A stretch of 64,000 bases of DNA from Apodospora peruviana (Eukaryota > Ascomycota > Sordariomycetes > Sordariales > Lasiosphaeriaceae). Where the stretch lies: the NCBI GenBank assembly GCA_033439685.1, contig JAUEDM010000001.1, positions 3,906,001-3,970,000 of the forward strand, in the 5' to 3' direction. Below, piece by piece: positions 12,748 through 23,706 of the stretch (positions are counted from its first letter, which is position 1; each line of letters starts with the position of its first letter). Below the pieces are notes generated by a model. That model had not been told where the DNA came from. It did not search any database and saw nothing but the letters and a program-made list of their open reading frames with translations. Made by a program: the position numbers and the translations under genes.

Positions 12748-13428
12748 GACGTTGATGAGATTTGCTGCACAGGACGGCTGGTGCGTCAAAGGCGTCTGGC
12801 AGTAGACTGGTAATAGGAGCGGAGAAAGGAAACGGGGGCCAAAGGAGGTTCATGAATGACGAAGTTTATGGATCTTGGTGCGGGATGATCGCTTTTATAT
12901 ACCTCTCTCTGGCCGATTGGGGGCGCCAAGGACGTTGGCGATAGCATTGAGCTCGCTGCATGCGCCACATACATCAGATGGCCTGTAGGATTTGGTAGGT
13001 TGATAACGTTGCTTCATAAGTGCGGCATAGCTGCAGTGCCTTATCCAGAGACAAGACCTTTTAAGTTTGATTTCTGGACTTGAAAACCAACATCCTCCTT
13101 CGCACTCGCAGCAGTCTACGGGTAAAGTGACCTCTATATTTCTGCAGCGACTCAGAGAGAGAGACAGGGTCAAGGCTTGGTCTTTCATCGTCATGATCGA
13201 CCACTCCATTTCATTTGATAAGGAACACTGGGGAAAAGGTAGCGGCAAATAGAAATGCAGTAGCGTTTAGGTATAAATAATATAATAACCATGTTTTACC
13301 AGTACTAAATCCAAAGAACATCCCACAAGGCAATTATCAAGCGCTCATTCATTGATTCAAGTAGAACTATTCAAACCCGGTCTGGCCCCTTTGTCCACAA
13401 TGCCTATCATGTCATACCGGCTTGGATG
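12748..13428. other. Convergent 3' region between ADC-like and HAK genes
   Basis: Non-coding as far as I can see. It carries the 3' ends of two genes that face each other. Confidence 0.5.
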
Positions 13429-16158
13429 TCATATTTCCTTAACAAACCCGACCTCAACAACACGATCCATTGCGAGCCTCAAGTTCGCAATCTTGGCTCG
13501 CGTATTATCCCGTATCCACAAGAAAACAGACAGCACGACCCTCCGCCCGATCGAAGAGCTGCTGCTCACCTTCATCTGCTCCTTTCCGACGATATACATG
13601 ATCTTGGACGCGTACGCCCGGTCGAGCCTAGCTACCTCGGCAGCAACTTTATCGTCGCGGAGTTCCACCGGCAGCGGCGTGCGCGGCACCACCACCCTCG
13701 GAGTCTGCGGCTGTTTCTCGGCCGCCATCCTGGAGCTCCCGTCACTCGTTTTACCCTCCGCAGGGGTACTTGAAGTAGTATCGTCAGACCGCGAAGGAGC
13801 AGCAGCATCGGTGATATCCATATCTTCGTCATCTTCGGCATCAAGTTCCGCCTCCTTCTCCGCCACCCCTAGTCTTTCGCACGCCTGCCTGATGATGAAC
13901 TTGCGCACCTGCTCGTAGATAAGCGCCGCCAGGTCCGGGCTGATCACCTCGTCCATGAACCCGTGCCTGATGACCAGCCGATAGCACCCGGGAACGGCCG
14001 TGAAGTGGGACACGGCGTACCGTTCCTCCGCCGGCACGGTCGGCGTCTCGACGGGATGCAAGTGGAAAAACACAGCCACGTCCGGCACGGACACAAACTT
14101 GCTGACAAAGTGCGTGAACACGGACGGCGTCAGCACACCGCTCTTGTCAAAAAAGATGCCAAACCCGCGGATCGCGCTCAGCAGATCGCCGCCCCATTTC
14201 TCCGTCAGCTTCAGCCTCTCCTTTCCGTCGGCATCTTCTTCCTTCCTGACAAGCTGCGTCGGCTTGAAGCGGTCCTCCGCCTCGGCTCGCCACTGATTCT
14301 CCTTGCCAAATCGCCACAGCAAAAACAAGCAAGCCAAGATCCCCGAGAGCGTCAGCGTGAACCACGCGCCGTCGGGCACCTTGGTCAGCGCCGACGAGAG
14401 GTACAGGCCGTCGACGGCCGCAAACGCCAGCCAGGGCACAAACACCACCCACGGCGGCAGCTTCCACACCAGCAGCGCGATGAGCGTGACCATGCACGTG
14501 TCGAAGAAGGTCACGAACATGACGCAGACGCCGTACGCGTTGCCCAGCCGCGTGGTGTCGCTGTAGATGACGGTCACCAAGATGGCGCCGCCCATGAGCA
14601 GCCAGTTGAGGAATGGCACGTACAGCTGGCCATGGAACAAGCGCGAAGTGTGCACGACCTTGACCTGCGGGCAGTACGACAGCTTCATGATCTGGCTGAT
14701 CAGCTGGAACGTAGCCGTGATGATGGCCTGGCTGGCCACGATGGCGGCCAGCACGGCAACCACCAAACTCGGGTACAGCATCCCGGGCGGGACCGAGTTG
14801 AAGAAGGGGTTCGAGTACGCGTCGCTGTGCACGCTGATGAAAGCGGCTTGCCCAATGTACGCCAGCAGCAGGCACGGATACGTGTAGCACATCCAACTGA
14901 GCTGGATCGCGCGCAGGCTGAACGCGCCGAGGTCAGCGAAGAGCGCTTCCACTCCCGTAAACGCGAGCAGGATACCCCCGAGCATCTTCCAGGCGTGCGT
15001 CTTGTGCTGCACAAAGAACTGGAAGGCGAAGTACGGACTGAAAGCGCGGAGGACGGTCCAGTCGAACTTGGCGAGGTTATAGATGCCGAAGGCGGCGTTG
15101 AAGCCAAGCCAGAGGATCACGATGGGCGCGAAGGAGGTCGCGAGCTTCGTCGTGCCGAGCGGCTGGATGGCGAATAATAGGACCAAAATGCCGCAGGTCG
15201 TCCCGACGACGGTTGAGCTCGAGATGTCTGGCTTGACGACCTGCAGGCCCTGGACGGCGCCGAGGACAGACTGCGCCGGGGTGAGCACGCCGTCGGACAT
15301 GACCATCGACACGGCCAGGACGCCGATGGCTTTCAGCAAACCGCGGGTAAACTTGCTCTTCTCGATCTTGGCGCGCAAGGTGCGGTTGGTTGGCCTCATG
15401 TCGTGGGATAAGTGTCGTTCCAGAGGGACCGTGATGTCCCGCGGATCACGGTCTGTGATATGTGCCTGTGCGGCAACATCAGTCTGCCGTCCAGGCTGGA
15501 GTGTGGTTATGATGCAACCGGGGGCACTTACATATTTGGTAAGAAGTGAATAGCAACTAAAGGTGCCGCCTTCGCCGTCATTGTCGGCGCGGAGGATGAT
15601 CAGGACATACTTGAGCGTGACGACGAGGGTGAGCGACCAAATGATTACAGACAGCACTTGAACAAGATCGTCGTAGCTGGGAGCCGAGGTAAACGTTGAC
15701 GAATACACATAGAGCGGACTTGGTCGACATGTTAGCAACTCCGTCATATTGCGCAGGTAAACAAGGGGCCGCAAACCTGGTGCCAATGTCTCCATAGATT
15801 ACTCCAATGGACTGATACGCCAACCTGTGAACCTTGTCAGCAGCAGACTTGGAAGTCGGGTTAAGGGGCCACAGGCGTACCACAGCAGTGTCCGGCCCTT
15901 GAAGATCTGCTTCTTCTTCACATGCCCATCGTGCCACTCGTCCCCCTCCTCGACATCATGTGTGGCATGGGAGAAGCGATCAAAAGATGCCCGTGAGATG
16001 CTGCGCGTGTGATAAATGCCACCCGCCGAGGTAGCTGTGCGGGACAATCCCACGCCGGTAGAATGACCGGCAGGCGCAGAGCGGACCGGGTGCAGTTGCG
16101 GCTCGGCAATACGGACGGTTGGCACTACAGCCGTTGCACTTGCAGGCGATTCGTCCAT
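13429..16158 (-). CDS. hak1: HAK/KUP-family high-affinity potassium transporter
   Basis: Four exons, 16158-15881, 15824-15777, 15718-15532 and 15465-13429, give 849 residues. All introns are GT-AG and all joints restore the family sequence, for example LAYQSIGVIYGDIGT (exon 2) followed by SPLYVYSS (exon 3). That GDIGTSPLYV run is the KUP hallmark of the first membrane helices. A hydrophilic Ser/Arg-rich N-terminus precedes about a dozen membrane segments, and a long cytosolic C-terminal domain follows with an acidic Asp/Glu and Ser patch. Fungal HAK proteins are plasma-membrane K+ symporters induced by potassium starvation. The third intron (15531-15466) is 66 nt and stop-free, so retention would add 22 residues. 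An in-frame codon at 16296 could give a longer start; I prefer the ATG at 16158. Confidence 0.9.
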
Positions 16159-18548
16159 CTTCGGTAAACTCTGACAGTTCTGTATGATGATAGGCGGCTT
16201 GAAGGTCTTAGGAAAAGAGACTGAGGGGCGGAAAAGAGCAACCGCCCGCGGCAGTACGAGGGAGGGCTGGAGGTTGAAGTTATGGGAGACCAACAATGGC
16301 TAGAGTACTTGAAGTCTACTCTAGACCAACGAGAGAAAGAGATGGCAAAGGGGATAGAGCAAGACACTGGGAGATAAGCTCAGAGGACCTCAAGGAAGAC
16401 GGTGTGCGAGATCGGATACTGGCCCCAGACGTATATGCGCTTCTGACAGCGTCGTATCTGTCTGTCTACCTGCTGCAGTATCTATCTGTATCTGGTTTTT
16501 GGTGCAGATGATATCTTCGTGGGACTCGGGTGATATGCAGCGTTCGACTCATGTAAGCTCTGCTCTAGCTTGGATAGCTTGAGGGATTGGCCGGAATTTG
16601 AGCACGAAGCTAGCAGCTACAGGTCATGCAGGAAGCTTGACTGAGGTTGCTATAACAAGGATGACCTGGGTGTGGCGGCTGTCAAAGAACATATACTGCA
16701 AGAACTGTGGAAGCGGATTGGGGGGGGGGGGGGGGGGGGGGGGGGGCATTGTGTCGCATGCAGCGAGTTGCTGTTGACTTTTACTGCTGACTCCGGGTTC
16801 TTTCTACCAGACATGGCCGCCTCGAGGCATGGATGGGGAAGGGTAAGATATTCCATTGGTAGCACAGGGAAGACCCGGTACGACGGTAATAGCAACATGT
16901 TGGTGCCTCCCAAGCTGTGGAAACCTGCGCGCTTTCCCTGTCCGCGTCTATGTCTGCATGCGACAGGAGTTGGAGATCTGAGGGGCACGGCACGTTGAGG
17001 AGGGTTGAGGTCTTGGTGTGTTGGCCCGTCACTCTGCCTCCCCCATCATGCCGGCGATAGAGAACAATAGGGGGGCTAAACCAGCGAGCCATCAGCGCCA
17101 GCCCCATCCGGCGCCGAATCGCCATGCTACCATCATGTCTGGTGCCTGCTGTTGGGCCTTTCCATCTGAGCTACCCATCTTCGAGGCAGTGCGCCAGGCA
17201 CCGTCTGTAGCAATGCCGGCATGGCAGGGTGGGAATGGAGGCTAGGATATGCCATATATCGAGTTAGACCATCATATGACACGTGGGAATTTGGTACGGG
17301 AATGGATTAATTGCCGGTGGGGAGGGGAGAGCGGATTGGTGGTGTACCACGTTGAAAGTGGGAAGCCGAGGGAGTTGGCGGTGCAAAGTCTTCAAGCAGA
17401 GACATGCTGCGTGAAACAGGTGCCAACAACAAGCCGAGCAAACCTGAAACTGGACAAGGGGAGCGTGGCGGAGGCGTGGAGTGGTAGGTCTGGTGCCGGT
17501 CCGAGAGGGAGACTGGGAGAACGAGGGTTCGGAAATGGAGTCTCGAAATAGCGCTGAAGGGTTGATGTCCGAAGAGAACTCACTGTATGGCCTGAATGCA
17601 GGCATGCAGGATGGATGGCATGCTGCATCTCCAGACCAGAACAAAAGCTCTCGCTAAGCCATGCGGCATCATGACAGTGCCGGGTCATGGGAGAGGAATC
17701 GAGCCGCATCTATCCGAGAGAAACAAGCTCCCGTACCGTCCCCAAGCAATCCCATCACCATGATTTCGGTCTTCGCAACGTGGGATTCATCCACTCAGGG
17801 ACTGGAAGCTTGTCTGTCGGCAATGGCGAGTTCACCCGAGTTACTCGAGTCCGATGTCACGACATGGCGTACTCTAGATAAGAAGCTGCAGAAAACGTGG
17901 GAGGTCCGGAGAAAGAGAGTGGTCAAACCATCCATGATCCCGTCGTGAGGGTGCAAATATGCATGGCAACAGAACCGGGCTGGAAGCCCAATCCTACACG
18001 CAAGTTCGGAGTAATACCTGTAACCTTCGTCGTGCGTCAACTTACACGGGCTTTAACAGCAAGGGTCCGCTAACGGTGGGACGACACCCGCCTGTAACCG
18101 CCGAACTTTATGTTGCTCAGTACTTGAATGAATTGATCATAAAAAAATTTCAGCGCTCATGTTCTTGATGTACATATCATTTGCGATGTTCTTCTCACTT
18201 TGTAAAGGGCACGCAGACGGTTTAATGCGGTTGGACGAGGTTTCAACAACAGAAATCGCTTCCTGATATCTAGACCCCCCTGGTAGCGAGTCCCCTCCAT
18301 GTTAAGATATGAGGCAGATAAAGTCATATATGGCCTTTTTCGACTTTTGGCAGTCATAGACTAATATTTCATGATCCCATGAATACCCATGTTTGATGAC
18401 TTTTTGCATCCTGCGGGTGACTCTCCCGAACCACGCTTTTAAGGGGGTGTAGCAGCCATCAGCCGCGCCTCCTACTCAGGCAGTTGAGGCCCATAAATAT
18501 GGTGATATTTGTGAATGCGCACATGTTAGTTTATCACATGTTGACCGC
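16159..18548. other. Gene-free interval between HAK and BCAT genes
   Basis: About 2.4 kb with no gene I can support. It includes the HAK upstream region and the 3' side of the aminotransferase gene. The only outstanding feature is a G homopolymer at 16720-16746. Confidence 0.45.
16720..16746 (+). repeat. 27-nt G homopolymer
   Basis: An unbroken run of 27 G on the plus strand, upstream of the HAK gene. Runs this long can form G-quadruplexes and are prone to length error in sequencing, so the exact length should be treated with caution. Confidence 0.9.
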
Positions 18549-19966
18549 TCAGTCGAGCTGGTCGACCGTCTGATCGTCGCGGTTGCCATTAGCAGCCACG
18601 CCCGCAACCTTCTTCCCATCCTCCTTCTTCACCTCGACGCGCCAGCCAAACTTATCCTCGACCTTACCGAGCTGGATGCCCTTGAGTTGGGCGAGCAGCT
18701 TCAAGCAGAGATCTCCAGCATCCTCAACACCCTCAGGGATATATGTGATGGTCTCCTCGCCATCCTTGAACGCCACACGAGGATGCTCCTTTGTGGTCGA
18801 AGCGAGCGACTGCTGAGATGAGGTGCTCACGCGTCGAGTGATAGACCGGATGGGCACAAGGGCGGCGGCCGTTCCTGCTGCCATGACCTCTGTGAAGTTG
18901 GGTAGTTCCGAATACTTGATCTGTGGGGTTCCCTCTGTTAGCTTGCTGTCGCGGACCAGATCTCGAACGCTCCGCGAGCCAAGGGACCCCTGGCCTTCTG
19001 GCACCTGAAAGACGCAACCACCAACAAGACAGGGAAAAAAGAACACAGAACTTACCGCCCGCCTTTCAACTTTCCAGCCAAAGCTCTTGCCGATCTGCTG
19101 CACGCTATCGCTCGTGACGCTGTTGATGACGGCCTTGCTGTCGGGCACCACCAAGGTGACGCTCTGGCCGTCGACCAGCGCACCAATAAATCCACTCGTG
19201 CTGAACTCATCCACCTCCTCGTGCTTCTTGCTGTCCAGGTGCAGCGTGATACCGTATCCTTCCTTGCTAGCCTTCTCGCTCCACCTCAGCACGGGCGCAT
19301 AGTTTCCACCAACCTTGGCACTTCCCGTCCCGTTCGGCGCCGCGCGGTCAAAGTCGTCCATGATCAGCGCCTTGACCGGGTGGGTGCCGTGGTACACGCC
19401 CGTGGGCAGCACAAAGACGCAGAAGGTGTACTCCTCGGGCGGGTTGAGCCCCAGCTGGGCCGAGCTGCCGTAGATCTGGGGGCGGATGTACATGGCGGCG
19501 CCAGTCTCGTGCGGCGGCACGTACTCGGCGTTGAGCGCGACGGCGGCCTTGACGGCCTCGAGGAACAAGTCGTTCGGCACGGGCGGGATGCTGATGAACT
19601 CGGCGCTGTGTTGCAGGCGCGCCGCGTTGCGGTCAGGCCGAAACACCGCGATCGTCTCGTTGCCAGGCAGACGGAACGCCTTGAGGCCTTCGTACGCCTG
19701 CTGTCCGTAGTTCAGCGCCGGTGCCATCCCGTGGATGCGCATGTACGGGTCCGCGACGAAGGTAGGGGGCGTCCATTGTCCCGTCTTGACTGAGTAGTGC
19801 GACTCGATGTGGCCGTTGACTGTGTGCGTTGCGACCCATCTATTAGCTTTCCGAGCTTCGTTGTCCTCGAACTGTGAGGTGCACGGCTTCACTCACCCTC
19901 TCGCACGCGGAAGCCGACATTGGACCAGTCAATGGTGTTGACCGGCGGAGGAGGAAACGAGACCAT
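18549..19966 (-). CDS. Branched-chain amino acid aminotransferase (PLP fold class IV)
   Basis: Exons 19966-19897, 19819-19056 and 18920-18549 give 401 residues. Exon 1 encodes MVSFPPPPVNTIDWSNVGF. After the first intron (GTGAGT donor, CTAAT branch site, CACAG acceptor) follow VNGHIESHYSVKTGQW and IHGMAPALNYGQQAYEGLKA, the conserved start of fungal class IV enzymes. The lysine in GSAKVGGNYAP corresponds to the PLP lysine. A C-terminal GTAAALVPI run matches the phosphate-binding region. The enzyme transfers the amino group between branched-chain amino acids and 2-oxoglutarate. No clear mitochondrial presequence is seen, so it is likely cytosolic. The second intron (135 nt, 19055-18921) is stop-free and holds an internal acceptor at 19005 that would also keep the frame. 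Confidence 0.88.
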
Positions 19967-22389
19967 TGTGTTTGATCGAGAAGGCAAAAAACTCGGTGCA
20001 GAATTATGGTCAGCGTTTTCGGGTGTAAAGACTTTTGCGATTGTCTATGACGCTCTAGAAGTCAATCAGCTACCAGACTCCATAACGTATCCCCGTATCG
20101 GTGAGTCAAGCACCGTATGCCGGATGTCTCAAAGGGGTTTATGGAGTACTGTATCCAAAAGGGCCACATACCTCCACAAGGTTGCCGTAGTAAACTTGAA
20201 AGGATTCTGGACGGGCGGGCAAAGCCAATTGACACGATATATACTCTCTACTTGCGCACGGGGTGTTTGGCAAAGGCATATGTACAACTCGTATATAGAA
20301 CAAGGAAAAATAATATATATCGGTGTAGGTCCGATCGCCGGTTTCCGGCTGACGTTGATGTAAGGCGGATGTGCAGTGAGTTGAGACAAACTCGACAGCT
20401 TACCAATGGCGCAATGAACCCCTCTAACTCGTACCCCTCCCTCCGATATAGGGGAGCAGTCCGGGGAAACGTTTTTGACGCGGGGGAACAGGGGTCAAAG
20501 ACGCTCGGTGCGGGTGTGCTAGGCTGTTTCTGTCAACAGGGGGGGTTGGTGATGAGGAGAGGACCGGTGTCAGCTGTCAGCAACGGCACGTCTGCTCACC
20601 CAAGGACCGCCTGTTCGCCGTCATGACCGTTGAAGTCTCTACCCAGTTGTAGATGGACAGCTTATCGTGACTAATTTCAGAACCATCACTACCTAAGTAC
20701 CGCTTATGAATCTTATTTTCCTTATACCCGCCGTCCTGGATGGGCAAACAGATGAGCTACCTGATCTGAGCTACGGATACATGTACTGGGTGGTGAGTTT
20801 GCTGGTCTCACGGCCACATGGTGACCAAGACAGCATCGACAACGCACGCGAGCTACCAAAGGTTGATGATTCGTACTGTGCACTTAGTTCAGTGACCTGA
20901 TGGTTTTTTACATTCAATGGCGGCCAGCAGCAACGTGAGCAACGTCTTTTACAACCTCCCAGCCAAGCTCAAATTCTGATTGTGGGCCACCTGGAGCCAG
21001 AGCCGGAACGAGCTTTTGTAGTTGCTTAGTTTATTGACTGCATCGATCCTGGCGTCAACGGTGTCGGACTGCTCCTCCATGGTAATCCTAGGTAGCTAGG
21101 ACGACTTGACCCTTTGTCCATAGGATAGTCTTGGATGCCGGGGGCTTGCTTACATCCTAATGTAGCATCTTCGAAAAGTCGTATATCTTTCGTTCTAAGC
21201 CGAGTGGAAGGTTGCGGATTTTAGGCACGCGGGCGTAGTAAATTGCCAGGACCAAGCCGTCAAACTTGGGGATTATTTCGGCGACGTAAGCGCTCTATAG
21301 CAATATCGATTGTGAGGAGGTTTAGATTCCCGATATTTTCACTAGATGATATCGATTCGTTTCTCAGCATCTTCACTCGGTAAGATTTCCACGTAAGATG
21401 ACCGCTCTCAGGCTGGATCACTACTCATTGTGGCTATGAGGCCGTCAATCTCGAATTTTGAAGTCGATTTCCTACCTATTTAGGAATTTGTCTAACATGG
21501 AAGACACCGTTTGACCATGCACAGTCTAAGAATGCCGTTTCAACTCGACGCTCGGCGAGGTTCAGATCGCAGAACTCACAAATCTCCAAGCACGAAACCG
21601 AATGTCCAGGCAGGCGACGCGAACAAAGATTGTGCCAACAATAAAACAGAGTATCTGACAAGTGGGTGGATTGAACCTGACTTACGAAGTGACAACGACA
21701 GAATAATAACAGATCCTTGCTGACAAGGGCATATTGCGAACCTCTCATCACATAATAGCACCAGTCTGACCGAGACGGGAACGTTAGTGACTCTAGATAA
21801 ATACCTTATGCTCTCCTCTCTTATACTTATAGTATGTAAGGTCGTTGAACACCATTATCCAAATCGACCTCGAAGGTTTGGCATGTCCAAGAGCAGGTCG
21901 CCGCACATAAGACGGCTTAACCGGTAGCTGACTCTAGCTGTTCCTGTTCTGACCCAGGCATCGCATCCTTGCTTAGATTTCCCACGTCGGTGTACCAGCT
22001 GTACCGGTGGTATTGTAAAAACTCCTATTGGCAAGGGTGCTTTTGTGTGTAGGAGCTTGGGTATGTCTCCTTTCGAAGCATTGCGTAATTATCGAGTTCG
22101 GCATTTAAAAATGTCGATAACCGTGTGATGCCTAAAGTGCTGCGGGATTGACAGGACCGCCTGTTGTCAAGTCAGGTTCATCGCCGCTCCCGGTATCTTC
22201 CTCTTCGCTGTTGCGCCCGGAATAACTGGGAACCATCCGTGCATGAGGTGAGCATCCCATATTGATATTGACAGCGGCGAACAGTCCCGGCTCGGCATTT
22301 GCCAGTATGAACACTGCCATCGGGGCGACGGGATGATATGCAGGCTGCGGCGCCGTTGTTATGGGGAATTGGCGTTCCAGGCGTGTGGC
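19967..22389. other. Gene-free interval upstream of the aminotransferase gene
   Basis: No intact gene is visible in this roughly 2.4 kb. A short minus-strand open frame near 21079-20950 (starting MEEQSDTVDARIDAVNKL, about 43 codons) looks protein-like in composition. It matches no family I know and may be a gene relic. Confidence 0.4.
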
Positions 22390-22533
22390 TTGAAAAGTCG
22401 ACGTTGTATCTGTCCTCGAGCGAGGTGCCGACGCCTCGTCGAGGATTTTGATTAGCGTGGCGTCTGGCATACTTAAACCGTCCAGTGTTCTACGCTGGAC
22501 TGTTCAAGGTGCGTAGATACCCGTTTTGGTGTT
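22390..22533 (-). pseudogene. 5' fragment of a homocysteine S-methyltransferase gene with its promoter
   Basis: From the ATG at 22470 the reading begins MPDAT and IKILD, as in the intact gene that starts at 59283. The similarity continues to about 22390, but one base is missing after roughly ten codons relative to the intact gene. This shifts the frame and destroys the conserved GGLGTSLEDKYNVDF run. Similarity then stops. Upstream, about 60 bases (22471-22533) also match the promoter of the intact gene. What remains open (to 22132) bears no family motif. The fragment lies 36.8 kb from the intact copy, in the same orientation. It is too short and too broken to encode the enzyme. Confidence 0.75.
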
Positions 22534-23103
22534 GTAGACACCATCACCACAACCACGGGGCGGCCTGTCACGGCCGTCATCAAGGATCGATGGACGAACT
22601 CATCAATTGGGCGCTATCAACGAAGATTCTAAACTGCAGAGGAAAGGGAAGAAAAGAACAATCCTTGGAGCGCGAAGCGCGACAAGCTTCATCGTGGGGT
22701 GGGACCCCTTGACCTTCGTTGCTCCTGATTGGTCCTAGTGGCTGAGTCTCCACACCGTTCCCAACGATAGCTCTGCGGGGCGGCTGGGAGGCATGAAACA
22801 AGGGTCTGGGAGGGCTTGGTCCTCACACGGCCCGCCCTTTGGCTCATTAGAGTGGCCTCTCTCACGGTCATGGATACCAATCAACCCCAATGAAACCCAG
22901 ACAACTTTGGTAAGCGTGATATGTCTCATCTGTGTTTGTCACCTGTGTTAGATGCTGTCAATGTATGGGACGGGACCATTCAACAATTCACAAGACAATG
23001 CACCACAGGGCAGAAAGAATGGAATACAGTATAAAGCTAAACATTTCAAGCAAACAATACCTAATCTAGGCATGGCGGTAGTGGTACCTATCGTAGTAGT
23101 AGT

Positions 23104-23167
<64 letters not shown>

Positions 23168-23185
23168 ATAGTAATAGTAGGATCG

Positions 23186-23226
<41 letters not shown>

Positions 23227-23706
23227 GGCCCGCCCAATGAACATTTGAAAATTAACGAGAAAAAAGACGAAAAAAGTAAGAGCCCGGAGTACTGGGTGTA
23301 AGCAAACCAACCAGACCCTCAGACAGCTCGCTCAATGGATAATGGCACCACAAGAATGAGATGAGTATGATGCCAGAGAAAAGAAAAGAAAAAGAGTCCT
23401 CTTAAAATTTATGCCGAACCTGTTCGATAACCGCCCAATAAATATACTTTCAAGCCTTCCGGTATTGTGTCATCAGGCACTCAGGAAGAATATCGGCCTC
23501 GAATTCTTCCTCCGATGATGTTGGCAGTTCCAACCCGATAAGGTCGCCGTGGTTCCGGATCTGTAGTAGAAAAATTCGTTCACACAAACGAAATCTCAAT
23601 CATCATTGGTCCCAATTGACTGATGCAAGTAACTGAGCAAGCAAAGGGCGAAGAAAGAGACCAAAAGAGAAAATCACGACGCAGAATTCAGTTGCTGGTA
23701 TCCTGC
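22534..23706. other. Intergenic region with microsatellite, downstream of the trehalose gene
   Basis: No gene supported. It contains the compound microsatellite and A tract at 23092-23221 and the 3' flank of the gene that ends at 23707. Confidence 0.45.
23092..23221 (+). repeat. Compound GTA/GCA microsatellite and A36 tract
   Basis: Trinucleotide repeats run GTA, then GCA (about 12 units), then GTA again and ATA-interrupted GTA. A five-base GATCG spacer precedes 36 consecutive A residues (23186-23221). Translations through it are homopolymeric and not genes. Confidence 0.9.

Noticed and set aside
13963..15177. 404-codon frame antisense to the HAK gene
   Set aside because: It is the opposite strand of a conserved membrane protein; the Gln/Arg/His-rich translation is a shadow of its GC-rich codons.
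22390..22533. Repeat-induced point mutation in the methyltransferase fragment
   Set aside because: Differences from the intact copy include an indel and changes in all directions, not mainly C-to-T or G-to-A.
23092..23221. Poly-Ala, poly-Val and poly-Lys protein translations
   Set aside because: They are readings of trinucleotide and A-tract microsatellites.
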